From contig CM031870.1 of NCBI GenBank assembly GCA_018697195.1, positions 14,974,745-15,038,744 of the forward strand: 64,000 bases of DNA, in the 5' to 3' direction. The notes below the pieces were generated by a model. That model was not told where the DNA came from. It searched no databases and was given only the letters and a program-made list of their open reading frames with translations. The position numbers and the translations under genes were made by a program. Of this stretch, positions 36,031 to 47,448 are shown in pieces; within the stretch, counting starts at the first letter, position 1; every line of letters starts with the position of its first letter. This stretch comes from Certhia americana. Taxonomy: Eukaryota; Chordata; Aves; Passeriformes; Certhiidae.

Positions 36031-37189
36031 TTGACTCCTGCCCTGCAGGAATCCTGTCCCTGAATGCTGCTGCCCAGGCTCGGCTTCCTCTGGGCTTTTT
36101 TGGGGCTGTTTGCTCCTGTCCTTCCCTTCTCGAGACAGATAAATTCCATTTTCCCAGCTCTGCTCCCAGCTGCCCTCAGCCCCCATTATTCCTGCACTGA
36201 AAAGCCTCTTTTTCAGGAATTTTACTGTGATGCACTGGGAGCAGAACAGAATTTTTCTGTTCAATGAGCTTGTCCCTCTGACCGCGGTGATGACCTGCCT
36301 CTTGTGCTTCAGAGGAAAATGAAAACCAGCCTAAGGCTCTGGTTGAAAGGTGGTGCCCAGGAAGGTTCAAAACAACAACATGCCTAGGATTGATTATAAA
36401 TCTGCTTTTTGACCAAAATATATACGAATAATTATTTTTGCCAGGGATTAATAGTCAGAGATGGATCGGCTCTGCCCCTGTTCACCTCCAGTGCTGGAAA
36501 ACTTGGTCATGCTGCAGAAATTACAGGATTTCAAGCAAACCAAGCAGCTCCAGCAGCTGTCTGGAGTGTCTTTCTGTGCTGGAGCACGTCAAATTGAGGC
36601 CTGAAGCATCTCCCCTGTGGTTGTCAGGAGCAGCAGTATCCTTTCCAAGATGATCTCAGCAGCTTTTTGTCTCCTCTGTCGTGTGACTTGGATTTTGAAG
36701 CAACAGGGGAGCCCAGTCCTGTGTCATGAGACTGGGAATGGGACCAGGAGCTGGGGGGTTTGTGGTGCCAGGAGCATCTCGGCTCCAATCCTGCTCCAGG
36801 GATTCTGTTGGGAATGCAGGGTCGATGGGAGGAGGGCAGGAGGTGGGTGCTGGAGGTGATGCTGCTGAGCCCCTGCACATCCTCCCCAAAGGTGTTTGTA
36901 AATGCAAAGGAGGCAGTTAGGTTATTTATCTTGTAAATTAGCCAGCCCTTAACATCAGAGCCGGATGTTTGTCATCCATTACTTGTGCTTCATTAGCTTT
37001 TGTCTCCAAAGGTTTCAGAGGAGACAGGAGATGCATAAACACCACGGAAGAGAAGCCGGGAGCCAGGGCACAGCCGACCTGGGGAGAGGGAGGCGTTTGC
37101 ACTGTCCCGGCCTTGGCAGGTCACCGAGTGTGGTTCAGTGATTCCTGCTGGGTGGCACCGAGGCTCTGTCCTTCGCAGCTGGGAGCTGG
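36031..37189. other. Intronic stretch with two AT-rich candidate regulatory islands
   Basis: No exon or transposon recognised. Islands at about 36370-36470 (GATTGATTATAAATC, GAATAATTATTTTTG, GGGATTAATAG) and 36895-37040 (GTTATTTATCTTGTAAATTAG) stand out from GC-rich surroundings and could be conserved non-coding elements. Confidence 0.25.
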
Positions 37190-37260
37190 TCCTGTCCTGT
37201 CCTGTCCTGTCCTGTCCTGTCCTCCCCTGCCCTGCCCTGCCCTGCCCTGCCCATCCCGTC
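37190..37260. repeat. (CCTGT)n / (CCTGC)n pentamer repeat
   Basis: About seven CCTGT units followed by about five CCTGC units, a clean switch within one array. Confidence 0.95.
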
Positions 37261-37329
37261 CTGTGTTCCCATCCAAGCTTTGCTGTGTCCCTCCTGCCTC
37301 AGGGCTGGCCAGGTTCTGCTTTGTCCCTG

Positions 37330-37770
37330 TGATGCCTCCTGGAGGCTGAGCTGGAGCAGAGCCCAGCCAGAGCAGAAGGATAAAGCAGGGATTTATTAAA
37401 AGGCCTCACTGGGCACACCTGGGCAGTGCAAGAGCCCAGCTGGGCCACACCCAAGGTGACCCCAAAATGGGCACAGAATGGATGACTGATCACAATGTCT
37501 CACACATTGATAAGTTCTGGTCCGTCAGCACATTGGAGTTCATTGTCCAGTTCCAGCTCCAGGTTATGAAGCTCCATCCTCCTTGGTTTTCCTTCTCACT
37601 TCACCGTTGGTTTTGTTCTTGGGCCTGAAAGTTGTCCTTGGTCCCAGACTGGAGAAGGAATTGTTTTGTCTCTGTGAAGAGAGCTCAGTGACACTGAATA
37701 TGAAACCTAAAATTACCCACCAAAACAGCCCAGAATCTAAAAAATATAAAACCAAAAACTTAAGGCATCC
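37330..37770 (-). mobile_element. Solo LTR, family I, copy D, 4-bp target-site duplication
   Basis: TGATGCCTCCTGGAGGCTGAG to CTTAAGGCATC with the last base changed from A to C, flanked by CCTG on both sides (37326-37329 and 37771-37774). Contains the reverse polyadenylation signal TTTATTA. Confidence 0.87.
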
Positions 37771-38364
37771 CCTGGGAGTTCCATCCTGCTTGTGAGCTGA
37801 CTTTCAGTGTAGAAGGAGCTTCCTTCTGCAGCTCAAACACCCTTCTTTGTAAGCTTCAGACCAATTCCTTCTGGAGAGTGATCCCTGAGCATCTTGTGGA
37901 GCATCCCAGATGCCTCTGGCCGTCCTGTCTGCCTCATTTGGACAGCAGAGCCTGGCTGTGAGCACGGGGACAGTGGCACAGTCACCACAGTGTCCCTGAG
38001 GAGGCAGCTCATGCTCAGCAGCTCCTCTGCTCCACCCTTGTGCTGGGATTCACTTCACCTTTGTCTGCCATCTCTCCCCCTTTATCAGAGAGAACTCCCA
38101 GGATAAATGTTCACGTTCCATGAGTATTTCTGCTTCTTTCCCTGGCCCTAGGGAATTTTTGCCTTTTTGTTCTGCAGGTGGAGCTCCAGCAGGGCTGAGC
38201 TGGGCTCTGCCAGAGCCTTCCCAAGCACCTGATCCTTGCTGTGCCCCTGTGACCCGGGTGTGGTCAGGGCAGCAGGGCGTGCACAGGGCTCCTCTCACCT
38301 GTGGGATGTGTCTCAGGTTTTTTCTGTTTTTTGGTGATTCCCAAGATGCAAAAAAATCTCTTTT

Positions 38365-38835
38365 CCCGAAGAAATGGTTGTGAGCAGTCTCTTCTGTTTT
38401 CCAAGGTTGTTTATTCTCTCTTATCTATTACATTCTTTTCCTGACCAGCCGAGGTCTGCGCTGCAGGTCACTTTCAGGTACAATCACTGGGTATTTTTAT
38501 ATTAAAAATTACGTCCACAGTTTTACAAAAAGCTCCCAATACCTATCATCTATATTGGAAATTCAGCCTCTACTCTAAACCAACCAAAGGTCACCGTGAC
38601 ATCAGAAAATGGAGCAGATGAAGAAGAAGGAAGAAGCCTGAAAGCCATGAGGTTCCTCCATCTTATCTTTTCTGCTTATCATTCTAAAAACCCCAGAAAT
38701 CTACTTTTCACCCTGTGACAAATTAACTCTCACTCTACTCAAACTCTTGTGGTCTGTAAATCCTCACACAGAGATAGTAATTTCTCCCACGGGCTAAAAT
38801 AGAAGGCACAGGAGTTTTTGACTCCTTACCAAGGT
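38365..38835 (-). mobile_element. LTR, family H, copy 3
   Basis: TCTCTTCTGTTTTCCAAGG, CTCTACTCTAAACCAACCA, GCAGATGAAGAAGAAGG, CCTCCATCTTATC and CACCCTGTGACAAATT. The right third is shorter or diverged relative to copies 1 and 2. Confidence 0.65.
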
Positions 38836-40514
38836 CTCTCAGCCCCCTGCCTGGGTCTGAAATCATCCAGGACAGTCAGAGGAGTGTTCTGGGCTCTGAC
38901 AGACGTGGAGGGGATGGTCTAGTGGCACCACAGGGACAGAGAGTGACAGAGAGGGCAAGGTGACCACCGGCAAGCACCCCGTGGGCTGGGGAGCAGAGGG
39001 AGCATCCCCCTGCCTGTGACAGAGCTGGAAGAAAGGTTCTTTTAACAAAGAAACCAACATAGTTCAGAATGAATGAATGACTGAATGAATGGCAGTGTCT
39101 GGCTCCAGTGCATTCCTCAGCCACTCAACAATTGGATTCCAGTGAATGGTGAAATGGAGGCGTTGCTACAAAACACAGCCACGGCTCCCAGTTTGTGAGT
39201 GCTGACGGGAAGGGTTTGTGTTTTTTTTCACCTTGTTTCCCTGGGGATGGCTTTGCCCAGCTTGGTGTGCCGGGATGGTGTCGAGGTGCAGCAGCAGCAG
39301 CAGCAGCTCTTTAGCCCTGGGTAAATACCTGCTGGGGGGTGGCTGGTGTGACACCAGCTGCCACATCCACAAGAACTCAATGAGCATCTGCCACAAAAAG
39401 AACTTCTGGCCCTTTTCAGGCTTGTTTGGAACTTGGCTCCCAACCTCCTGGGTGCTGGGAGCAGGGCTGGGCTTCAGGCACAGGGGGGCTCACAGCAGGG
39501 AATGGTGCTGAATCCTCCTCTGGGCAGCTCTGAATTGTCTCTGAGGGCTGCCCTCAGCACAAGGGGTGTGTGACCTCCTGTCCTGCCCTCCCACACCCCT
39601 CTGGATCAGTTTGTAGGGACAGGAGCAGTTATTCCCTGGGTGTCAGTGATGTTTAGTTCAGTGCTCGACCCCGCTGCAGAGATGCTCTGCAAGTGGGAGA
39701 GGTGGCAGGGGAAGAAGCTTTTGGAAACCAGCTGGTGGAAATCATGGTATTTACCAGCTCACAGTTGAGCCTGGGAAGGTATTTTTATAGCTTCACACGG
39801 TTGGTTTTCTCTGTTTCTGAACTTGCACACTGCATGCTGTTCGGGGTTTTGTTTTGCTTTGAAACTGCCTCACAGTCAGATGAAAGATGCTCTGTTTCAG
39901 CTCTCATTTTCCACTCTTCACACACATCCACCAGCCAGCCAGAAAGGAAGGTGTTTTGTTTGGGTGTTTTCTTTCAACACAAAGGGAAGATTTCTCAGTG
40001 ATTTTATCTGGCTTTGTCATCCACAGGGTCACTGGAAATAGTGCCAGTGACTCACGGGCTTGCTCACAGCTGATAAGGTTTGCAGAGCAAACTGGTGATT
40101 GGAACAGGTGAGGATGCCCTGTGAAGGCTCTGCCCTGCCAAAATCCTCAGTCTTTGGTTTCCAAGGCTACTCTGTGTTTTAGCATTTGGCTTCTTCCTCC
40201 CAGGCTTCTTCCCTAAGCTCCACCACTGCTGTGTGATCCCCTCAAACTGCCTTCCCTGCCCTCCAGGGGTCCTGCCACTGTTTTGGGTGTTGGACTGTGC
40301 TGAACTGCAGCCCAGGGGCTGCTGCCACTGCTGCCTGGGGTTTGTGTGCAGAGACAGTTTCTGAGGCAGCACAGCCTCCTCCCACTGCTGCCTTCCCCTG
40401 CAGAGCCCCTTTGCAGCTGCAGGCAGATGCTGGCTTGTCTCCTGCTGCTGTCGGGATGGGGACGGAGCAGGTCCTTGCTCAGATCTCTGCTCAGCCCCGT
40501 GGCTCCCCAACACA
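38836..40514. other. Intronic stretch
   Basis: Contains a short (GAAT)n run at 39068-39092 and a (CAG)n run at 39285-39307. No exon recognised; the CAG run is not in a supported reading frame. Confidence 0.45.
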
Positions 40515-40520
40515 GCAGAG

Positions 40521-41108
40521 TGTTGGAAAGGAAGAAGCAAGAAAGTCCTATAAATCTGACTACTTATCCAAAGATGCTAAGAATGCAGAAACTAGAAGAG
40601 ACATTGAAATGAAAGCAGTGTTTGTTTAGATGTTTATAAAACAGCTTTGGCAGACCAAAGGTCTTTCTCTCTTTGTTAGGAATGTAATTTACTAGCAGAT
40701 ATCCCAAAACCAGAACAGACCCTTCTTCCCTGGCCTTACAGGAAAGGTCCCTCGATAAGATTTAGAGATTAGAAAGTAGTAAAACATGGTAATGTAGTGA
40801 TTTCTATAGGATGTATGTAAATGTAGAAAATTTGTATTTGATACTAGATTGGTTAATGAGAAAGTAGAATATTGAACATAGAAAAGAGATATAAGTCATT
40901 GTAAAAGGAGAGCTTGCTCTCTAACTCTTGTTTCTCTCCTGCTTCTTTTTTCCTCTCCTCTCTCTATTGCTCTCTTTGCTCTCCAGCCTGCTCTGAGCAC
41001 ATGGTGGCTCTGAGCTGAGCTCTTTCACCCACACCCTGTGGAATAAACTTCAAAACTTATCCTCAGAGATCTCACCTGAGCACTGTCCTGACCATCACAG
41101 CTCTCACA
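40521..41108 (+). mobile_element. Solo LTR, family G, copy 2, perfect 6-bp target-site duplication
   Basis: Begins TGTTGGAAAGG and ends GCTCTCACA, flanked by GCAGAG on both sides (40515-40520 and 41109-41114). Very similar to copy 1 at 22423. The only LTR in sense orientation inside the gene's introns that carries a polyadenylation signal (GAATAAACT). Confidence 0.93.
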
Positions 41109-41307
41109 GCAGAGCTCACAGCCAGTGAACACTGTGCTCTCCTGGGCTCTCAGGTGTGCCTTACCTCACCCTCTGGGAGCTGGGCTGGCCTGGCTGCAGC
41201 CAGACTGGTGGGGTGTCCCAAAGTTCTGTGTCTGCCCTAGGCAGGGACACAGAGCGGGGGGAGCACAGGAGGAATCCTGTGCTGGGGAGCTGAGCACTAT
41301 GGGGGAA

Positions 41308-41740
41308 CCCCACAGAATCCCAGAAGGGTTTGGGGTGGAAGGAACATTAAAGTTCATCTTGTTCTACCCCTGCTGTGGGGAGGGACATCTCCCACTGTCC
41401 CAGGCTGCTCCAAGCCCCATCCAGCCTGGCCTTGGACACTTCCAGGGATCCAGGGGCAGCCACAGCTGCTCTGGGCACCCTGTGCCAGGGCCTCAGCACC
41501 CTCAGCCAAGAATTCCTTTCCAATATCCCATCTATCCCTGCCCTCTGGCACTGGGAAGCCATTCCCTGTGTCCTGTCCCTCCATCCCTTGTCCCCAGTCC
41601 CTCTCCAGCTTTTCTGGAACCCCTTTAGTCCCTGCAAGGGGCTCTGAGGTCTCCCTGGATCCTTCTCCTCTCCAGGTGAGCACTCCCAGCTCTGCCTGCC
41701 TGGCTCCAGAGGGGCTCCAGCCCTTGGAGTATCTCTGTGT
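41308..41740 (-). mobile_element. CR1 LINE fragment
   Basis: CACAGAATCCCAGAAGGG, CAGGCTGCTCCAAGCCCC, CCAATATCCCATCTATCCC, CATTCCCTGTGTCCTGTCCC, CCTTCTCCTCTCCAGGTGAGC. Confidence 0.9.
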
Positions 41741-43561
41741 TCTGCTCTGTTGTTCCACCAGTTCCACATCCATCGATGCTGAGGCCCCAGCCCTGGATGC
41801 AGTGCTGCTTCTGTTAACCCTGTGTTTGCCTTTGGGGCTGTGAGCCCCTTTGGGACCCCAGTTCTGCCCCTGTACCTGTCCCAGCCAGCTGCAGCTCCTC
41901 AGGAATGTTTCAGGAATTGCTGTGGGTGTTTTGTTGCTATGTTTGCAGTCTGCAGCCATTGCCTGTGTTGCCGTGGGGCTCAGGCTGTGCAGGAGGTGCA
42001 TCCCCCTCCCCACACCCACCTTGAGAGGGGCTTTGGTGGGTAATGGCTCCTCCTGGCTTGTAAGATTGCTGGTTTTCCTGAAGCCAGCTGGAACCCTTGC
42101 CGAATTTTTAAGGTCAGGTTGCTAAGTTACACCTTCTTGGAGGAGTGGGCTGAGAAGTGAGTGAGCAGCCACGGGCTGGGAAGATCTGGGAGCAGCATCC
42201 CTCTGCAATAACTGGACTCTCCTGGCCCCTGGCCCTGCCACACTCTCAGCCTCATTTAGCTTTCTTCCCCTGACCTTCTGCTTTATCAACTTCCTCTGCT
42301 CGGTAGATTTAATAAATTTATTAACTGAGATTGTAGAGGAGCCCCTTCCAGTTACCTGTGGGATGCTGGATGGTGCTGCAGGAGCAGATGCAGCCCTTTC
42401 TCTTCTCTGTCTCTTTTTGGTTTGAGTTTTGGGGCTGAGAGCTCCTTGGGACCTGTGTTTTCCCCCTTGGATCTTGGAAGTGGCCTCACACGTTCCTCAC
42501 AGGACATGTGGCTGTCACACACAGGGTTAATTTTCTTCCCGTGCTCCAGGGCTGTGCTTTGGGTTCAGGATGAGAACAATGTTGATAACACGCTGGTGGT
42601 TTGGTGCTTGCTGGGAAATGCTCTCCCTAAGTCAAGGACTTTTCCATTTCCCGTGCTCTGCTGTTGGCGAGGTGACAGGGACTGGGAGGGATCATGGCCA
42701 GGCCAGAGGGATATTCCAGAGCATGGAATGCCATGCCCAGTATGGAAACTGGGAGAGGTTTACTGATGCTGAGGAACAGCCTGGGCTTTTTGGGTTGGTG
42801 AGAGGCTGCATTGGGCACCAGTTGTCTCTCTGGGATTATATTCCTCTCTCTCTTTTTCTTATCTCTATTCTCATGACAATAATAACAATTCCAGTGATAA
42901 CAATAATAACCACCACCACCAACAACTGTATTTCTATTCTTACCTCAGTTCCTGGGTTTTCCCTTTTCCCAGTTCTCCTCTGGGGTGCTGGGAGGAACGA
43001 GGGGCTCTGTGGTACTCAGGTGCCAGCTGTGGCTCTACAATGACAAGTGGCATAAATGGTAAATCCATGGAGCTGAGTTGTGCTTGGGAATTTGAGTTCA
43101 GATTCCAGAGCTAAGCAGGTTTCTAGTTGCTTTGCTTTTTCTGACAGCATAAATCGCTGCCTGAAGACAAATGCTGGAAAAATGCTTCTCTAGCAGAGTG
43201 AATTCTGGTTTTTCCCCCATGTGAGTCCTGTGAGTGGCCCTGTGAGCACAAAAGGAACAGGAGCACTGAAATGCTGATGGGGTTGTGCAGGTGATGGAGC
43301 TGTACACTGGAGGTGTCCTGGGATTTCCATGCACAGCAGAAGGAATGTCTGAACTCATTTATGCAGCACTGCGATGCCTTAAGCTCTGTCCCTGTTGCCT
43401 TGTGCCAGTGAAGTATGTCACGATGAGAGGTACAAATGTTGTGCTGGAATGGAAACTGCTTGGGAAGCTGATTCTGGCTTTGGCTGTCTGGGCACAGTTT
43501 GTTTCCATGCTGGTCCCACGGAACTGTGGGGCAGGATGGTGCTGATGGCACGGCTGTGGAT
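41741..43561. other. Intronic stretch
   Basis: No exon recognised. A low-complexity AATAACAATAACCACCACC run lies at about 42880-42930. Confidence 0.4.
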
Positions 43562-43602
43562 TAGAAGATTAGATTAGATTAGATTAGATTAGATTATTAG
43601 AT
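43562..43602. repeat. (GATTA)n pentamer repeat
   Basis: Six or seven GATTA units, the last interrupted. Confidence 0.9.
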
Positions 43603-44165
43603 TTTTGAAGCTAAATTTTGGAATTTGTGGTTTATTGCAAAGGATGGGGGTATAGGGGCCCTGCTTGGAGCTGCCACCTACAGCTTGGAGCAGGCTTTAA
43701 AGAGAGTGAAGTTTTTAAGAGAGGGAGTAAGAGAATAAGTAAAACAGTGAAGTTTTTGTTACAATATAATAATTTTTTTTTTGGTGCTGAATATTTTAAT
43801 TTTTGCTAACTGATTTAGTACAAAATATAAATTTGATAGCATATATATGCAGCTTGTAAGAATTTTTATATTACTATATGGTGTTACATTTTAAATCTAC
43901 TTTAACAACTACTTTTTGGACTTTTTTTGTTAAGCTAGCAAGGTCTGCTTTGACTCTTGGAGCTGTCTGCAAGCAGAGGGTATTGTCTAATTAAAAGGGG
44001 ATTACATTTAGCTGGCTATACCATTGTTTTCTAGTTGTTTAGTAACTAAGGCTTGGTATGTCAAAGCTTGCTTTCATTTCAATTTCCTTTGTAATTTCCA
44101 TATTCTCAAATTTTTTCCAGGCAATCATATTTATAAGGCTTTTCTGTTTCATCTTCCCCAACACC
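43603..44165 (-). mobile_element. AT-rich LTR-like element, putative
   Basis: A sharply bounded AT-rich block of about 560 bp in GC-rich intron. GTGGTTTATTGCAAAGG near its left end reads as a polyadenylation signal on the minus strand. No second copy in the window confirms it, so the call rests on composition and that signal. Confidence 0.3.
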
Positions 44166-44449
44166 CTGTGCCCCAGGGCTTGGTGTCCCCATCCCTCTGG
44201 GCCTGTGCCTGCTCTCCTGAGTGACATCAGACTCGGGAGCTGCTGCCACCCCGGGATGGCAGTGAGGAGCTGTGGTGACACCTCACGGTGCCAGGCAAGC
44301 CCTGAGGGTCAGCTCTGGCACACTGGGCTCTGTCTGGGTGACCCTGAGCACTGGAGCGTGAAATGGGATAAAATTCCAGGGTGGAATGTGCAGGGAGGCA
44401 GAGGAGTTGTCCTGCTGTCTGCACCAGGAGCTCGGGGCTGCATCATCAC

Positions 44450-44862
44450 TGGAACCAGGCTGGGAGAGCTGGGGGTGCTCACCTGGAGAGGAGAAGGCTC
44501 CAGGGACACCTCAGAGCCCCTTGCAGGGACTAAAGGGGCTCCAGGAGAGCTGGAGAGGGACTGGGGCAAGGCATGGAGGGACAGGACACAGGGAATGGTT
44601 TCCCACTGCCAGAGGGCAGGGATAGATGGGATATTGGGCAGGAATTGTTCCCTGGGAGGGTGGGCAGGCCCTGGCACAGGGTGCCCAGAGCAGCTGTGGC
44701 TGCCCCTGGGCACCCTGGCAGTGTCCAAGGCCAGGCTGGATGGGGTTTGGAGGATCCTGGGACAGTGGGAAAGTGTCCCTGTCCATAGCAGGGGTGGGTC
44801 TGGATGAGCTTTTTTGGTCCCTTTCCACCCCAAACCCTTCTGGAATTCTGTGATGCTCCAGG
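44450..44862 (+). mobile_element. CR1 LINE fragment
   Basis: GGTGCTCACCTGGAGAGGAG, CACAGGGAATGGTTTCCCACTG, GATATTGGGCAGGAATTGTTCC, CACAGGGTGCCCAGAGCAGC and CCAAACCCTTCTGGAATTCTGTGATG. Confidence 0.92.
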
Positions 44863-45169
44863 ATAGGTGGAGAAAGCTGAGTCCAAGATAGAGGGAGGGC
44901 AGTGAGAGGTGTGGAAACATCCACGGGGAAATGAAAGCTAATTTTGTGAGAGGAGACTGAAAGAACTGGTGTTAATCAGCCTTGAAAAATGCAGGCAGAA
45001 AGGGGCTGGGACTTCATTATAATGGAAATTAATCATGGGAGCAAACACCATAGAGGGGGGATAATGATTTAAGCTAAAGGTTAATATTGGCACAAGAACA
45101 AATGAGCATAAGCAGTGAAGAATTGAATTTTAGATGGAAATTTGAAGGCTCTGTACCATTCATTAGGAG

Positions 45170-45248
45170 ATTTGCCCATGGCAGGGGGTTGGAATACGAT
45201 CTCAAAGGTCCTTTCCAACCCAAAGCATTCTGTGGTTCTGTGGTTTTG
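45170..45248 (+). mobile_element. Short CR1 3' end
   Basis: CCCATGGCAGGGGGTTGG, AAGGTCCTTTCCAACCCAAAGC and ATTCTGTGGTTCTGTGG. Confidence 0.8.
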
Positions 45249-46104
45249 GAGCAGCCTTGGGGAGCTCGTTTGGGCTCAGCTGTGGGTTCTGTGAAATCAG
45301 GGGACAAGGGACAGCCTTGGGGTGACCCTCAGCACAGGACAGTGCTGGGCTCTGCTCCTTCCTGCTGCATGGGGTCCTTGGAGCATGGCCTGGGCCAGTG
45401 GCACCCCTGAGGGGGCACCTGGGGACCCTCCTTTGGCTCTGGAGCAGGAGGAGGGGGCTGTGCTCCCATGCCCCTGCAGGCCTGGGCTGCCTCTGGCCTT
45501 TTGGAAGGGGTGGCAGCAGGTCGTGGTGACACCCAGCTGTGTGTCCTGTCACCCGTGCAGATCTGGAGCCCCATCATCAAACTCAACTGAGTTTTGACCT
45601 CACAAAGACATTGAATTTTTGTTTCTACATGTTTCGTGATACCCTGGGGTCCTGTGCAGTCCCTGCTGTGTGAGTCTGCCTTTCTGGAGTCTGGACCTTC
45701 CCTAGTCCCTGTCCAGTGACCTGTTTGCTCCCTCAAATCCCTTTCTGGTGTTGTGGATGATGTTTAACTGGGATTTCACTGTCTCAGAGGAAATTTTTAT
45801 CCCTTCAGTCTTGAACTCTTGGTTTATTTGGTTAGTTCAGGTTATCTGGGAGGTTTGAGGTGGGCTGGGGGTTTGAATTCTTTTTTGTGCTGGTCGTGCT
45901 TTGCAGCTCAAGATGCAAATCCTAATTACAGCAAATCCTAATTACAGTACCTGGCATGGGGAGAAGGCTTTGCTGGCACAGCAGTGTGGTGCTGAGTCAG
46001 GTGTGCCCAGGTGGCACCTGGCCTGGACCAGTCACAGTGTGGCCAGCAGGGCCAGGGCAGTGACCACCCCCTGTGCTGGGCACTGCTGAGGCACCTCCAG
46101 TCCT
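45249..46104. other. Intronic stretch
   Basis: No exon or element recognised. A 15-bp direct repeat CAAATCCTAATTACAG occurs twice at about 45916-45948. Confidence 0.4.
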
Positions 46105-46375
46105 GGGGACAGTGCTGGATCCACCATGACAGGAAGGACATTGAAGGGCTGGAGTGTGTGCAGGGAAGGGAACAGAGCTGGGGAAGAGGCTGGAGCACCA
46201 GGAGAGGCTGAGGGAGCTGGGGAAGGGGCTCAGCCTGGAGAAAAGGAGGCTCAGGGGGGACCTGAGCTTTGCACAACTCCCTGACAGGAGGGGACAGCTG
46301 GGGGGGTCGGGCTCTGCTCCCAGGGAACAGGGACAGGACAAGGGGAGGGACAGACACAGAGGGGTCCTGGCCTGA
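46105..46375 (+). mobile_element. CR1 LINE internal fragment
   Basis: From a region of CR1 upstream of the usual 3' tail: GGAGTGTGTGCAGGGAAGGG, GAGGCTGAGGGAGCTGGGGA, CTCAGCCTGGAGAAAAGGAGG and AACAGGGACAGGACAAGGGG. It abuts the minisatellite that leads to exon 2. Confidence 0.8.
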
Positions 46376-46379
46376 GGGA

Positions 46380-46976
46380 CCCTCCCCTCTTCTGACAGCC
46401 CCTGCCCTGTGTCCTGTGCTCTGTCCCCTCTCCTCACAGCCCTGTTCTGTGTGCCCTGTGTCCTGTCCCCTCTCCTGACCCCTTGCCCTGTCCCCTGTGC
46501 TCTGACCCCTCTCCTGACAGCCCTTGCCCTATGCCCTGTCTCCTGTGCCCTGTGCCCTGTGCCCTGTCCCCACGCTGTCCCCTGTCCCCCTGCTGTCCCC
46601 TGTGCTCTGTCACCTGTCCCCCCACTGTCCATGTTCCCGCTGACCTTGTCCCCTGTCCCTGCTGACCCTGTGCTCTGTGCTCTGTCCCCTGTCCCATGTC
46701 CCCTGTCCCCACTGTCCCCTGTCCCCTGTCCCGGCTGACCCTGTCCCCTGTCCCCTGTCCCTGTCCTCTGTCCCTGTCCCCACTGTCCCTGTCCCCTGTC
46801 CCTGTCCCCTGTCCCCTGTCCCTGTCCCCTGTCCTGTCCCTGTCCCCTGTCCCCTGTCCCTTGTCCCCGCTCTCCCTGTCCCCTGTCCTGTCCCTGTCCC
46901 CTGTCCCTTGTCCCCTGTCCCCTGTCCCTTGTCCCCTGTCCCTTGTCCCCGCTGTCCCTGTCCCCTGCCCCACTGA
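46380..46976. repeat. Cytosine-rich CCTGTC-type minisatellite adjoining exon 2
   Basis: It starts with longer units resembling CCTCTCCTGACAGCCCCTG / CCTGTGCTCTGTCCC and becomes almost pure CCTGTC hexamers (CTGTCCCTGTCCCCTGTCC) toward its right end. The exon 2 acceptor follows about 20 bp later. The long minus-strand Arg/Gly/Asp/Gln frames (247-404 codons) are its translation and not genes. Confidence 0.95.
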
Positions 46977-46997
46977 CCGTGCTCTCTGTCCCCGCAG

Positions 46998-47191
46998 GTC
47001 CCTGGACCGGCAGCCGCAGCGGCCGCTGTTGGCCAAGGCTCGCACCCTGCCGAGCATCCCGCAGTCCCCGGTGCTGACCCGGCTGCCGCTGCTCGAGCCC
47101 TCCGCCCGCAGGGACGCGATGCCAGAGCAGGAGCCACCCCCGGAGCGCCCGGGCCCCGAGCACCGCAGGGGCTGCACGGTGCCGAGTGCCG
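46998..47191 (+). CDS. Second coding exon of the same gene (residues 40-105)
   Basis: The acceptor is CTCTCTGTCCCCGCAG and the donor is GCCG before GTGAGTGCC, both strong. The exon is 194 nt, phase 2 in and phase 1 out, so it carries 64 whole codons between two split codons. It begins SLDRQPQRPLLAKART and continues with a Pro-rich, probably disordered segment containing LPSIPQSPVLTRLPLLEP, then an acidic/proline patch and a basic HRRG stretch. Codon third positions are strongly G/C, unlike the flanking intron. A cytosine-rich tandem repeat of about 600 bp ends about 20 bases before the exon and merges with the polypyrimidine tract. The phase match with 26416 and 52994 is the main argument that this is a real exon. 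The role of the protein is unknown. Confidence 0.75.
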
Positions 47192-47448
47192 GTGAGTGCC
47201 GGGCCGAGCACCGATGGGTTTTTTCAGAGATATGTTTCTTTTTTTTTTTTTTTTCGGGATCTTTTTTTCAGGGATTGTTTTTTTCAGGGATGTTTTTCCT
47301 CTGGCCCCCTCTGTGCCCGCAGCGTCCCAGCCAAGATTTCTGCTCCTGCAGGGGCACAAACCCAGCTCCAGCACACGTGGAGTTTATTCTGCTCTGAAAA
47401 TAGCCCTGCTTGGTGAACTTTTGGGGGTTTGAATCTTTCTTTTGTCGC

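Noticed and set aside
39285..39307. (CAG)n run as a polyglutamine-coding repeat
   Set aside because: Not within a supported exon or reading frame.
37000..39400. Full-length endogenous retrovirus between LTRs of the same family
   Set aside because: Neighbouring LTRs (for example copies C and D of family I, or copies of family H) are not separated by gag/pol/env-like frames, and each has its own flanking duplication or distinct borders. They are independent solo LTRs.
45997..47374. Long minus-strand frames (247-404 codons) rich in Gly, Asp, Arg, Gln
   Set aside because: They translate the CCTGTC minisatellite and run antisense to exon 2; no domain is recognisable.
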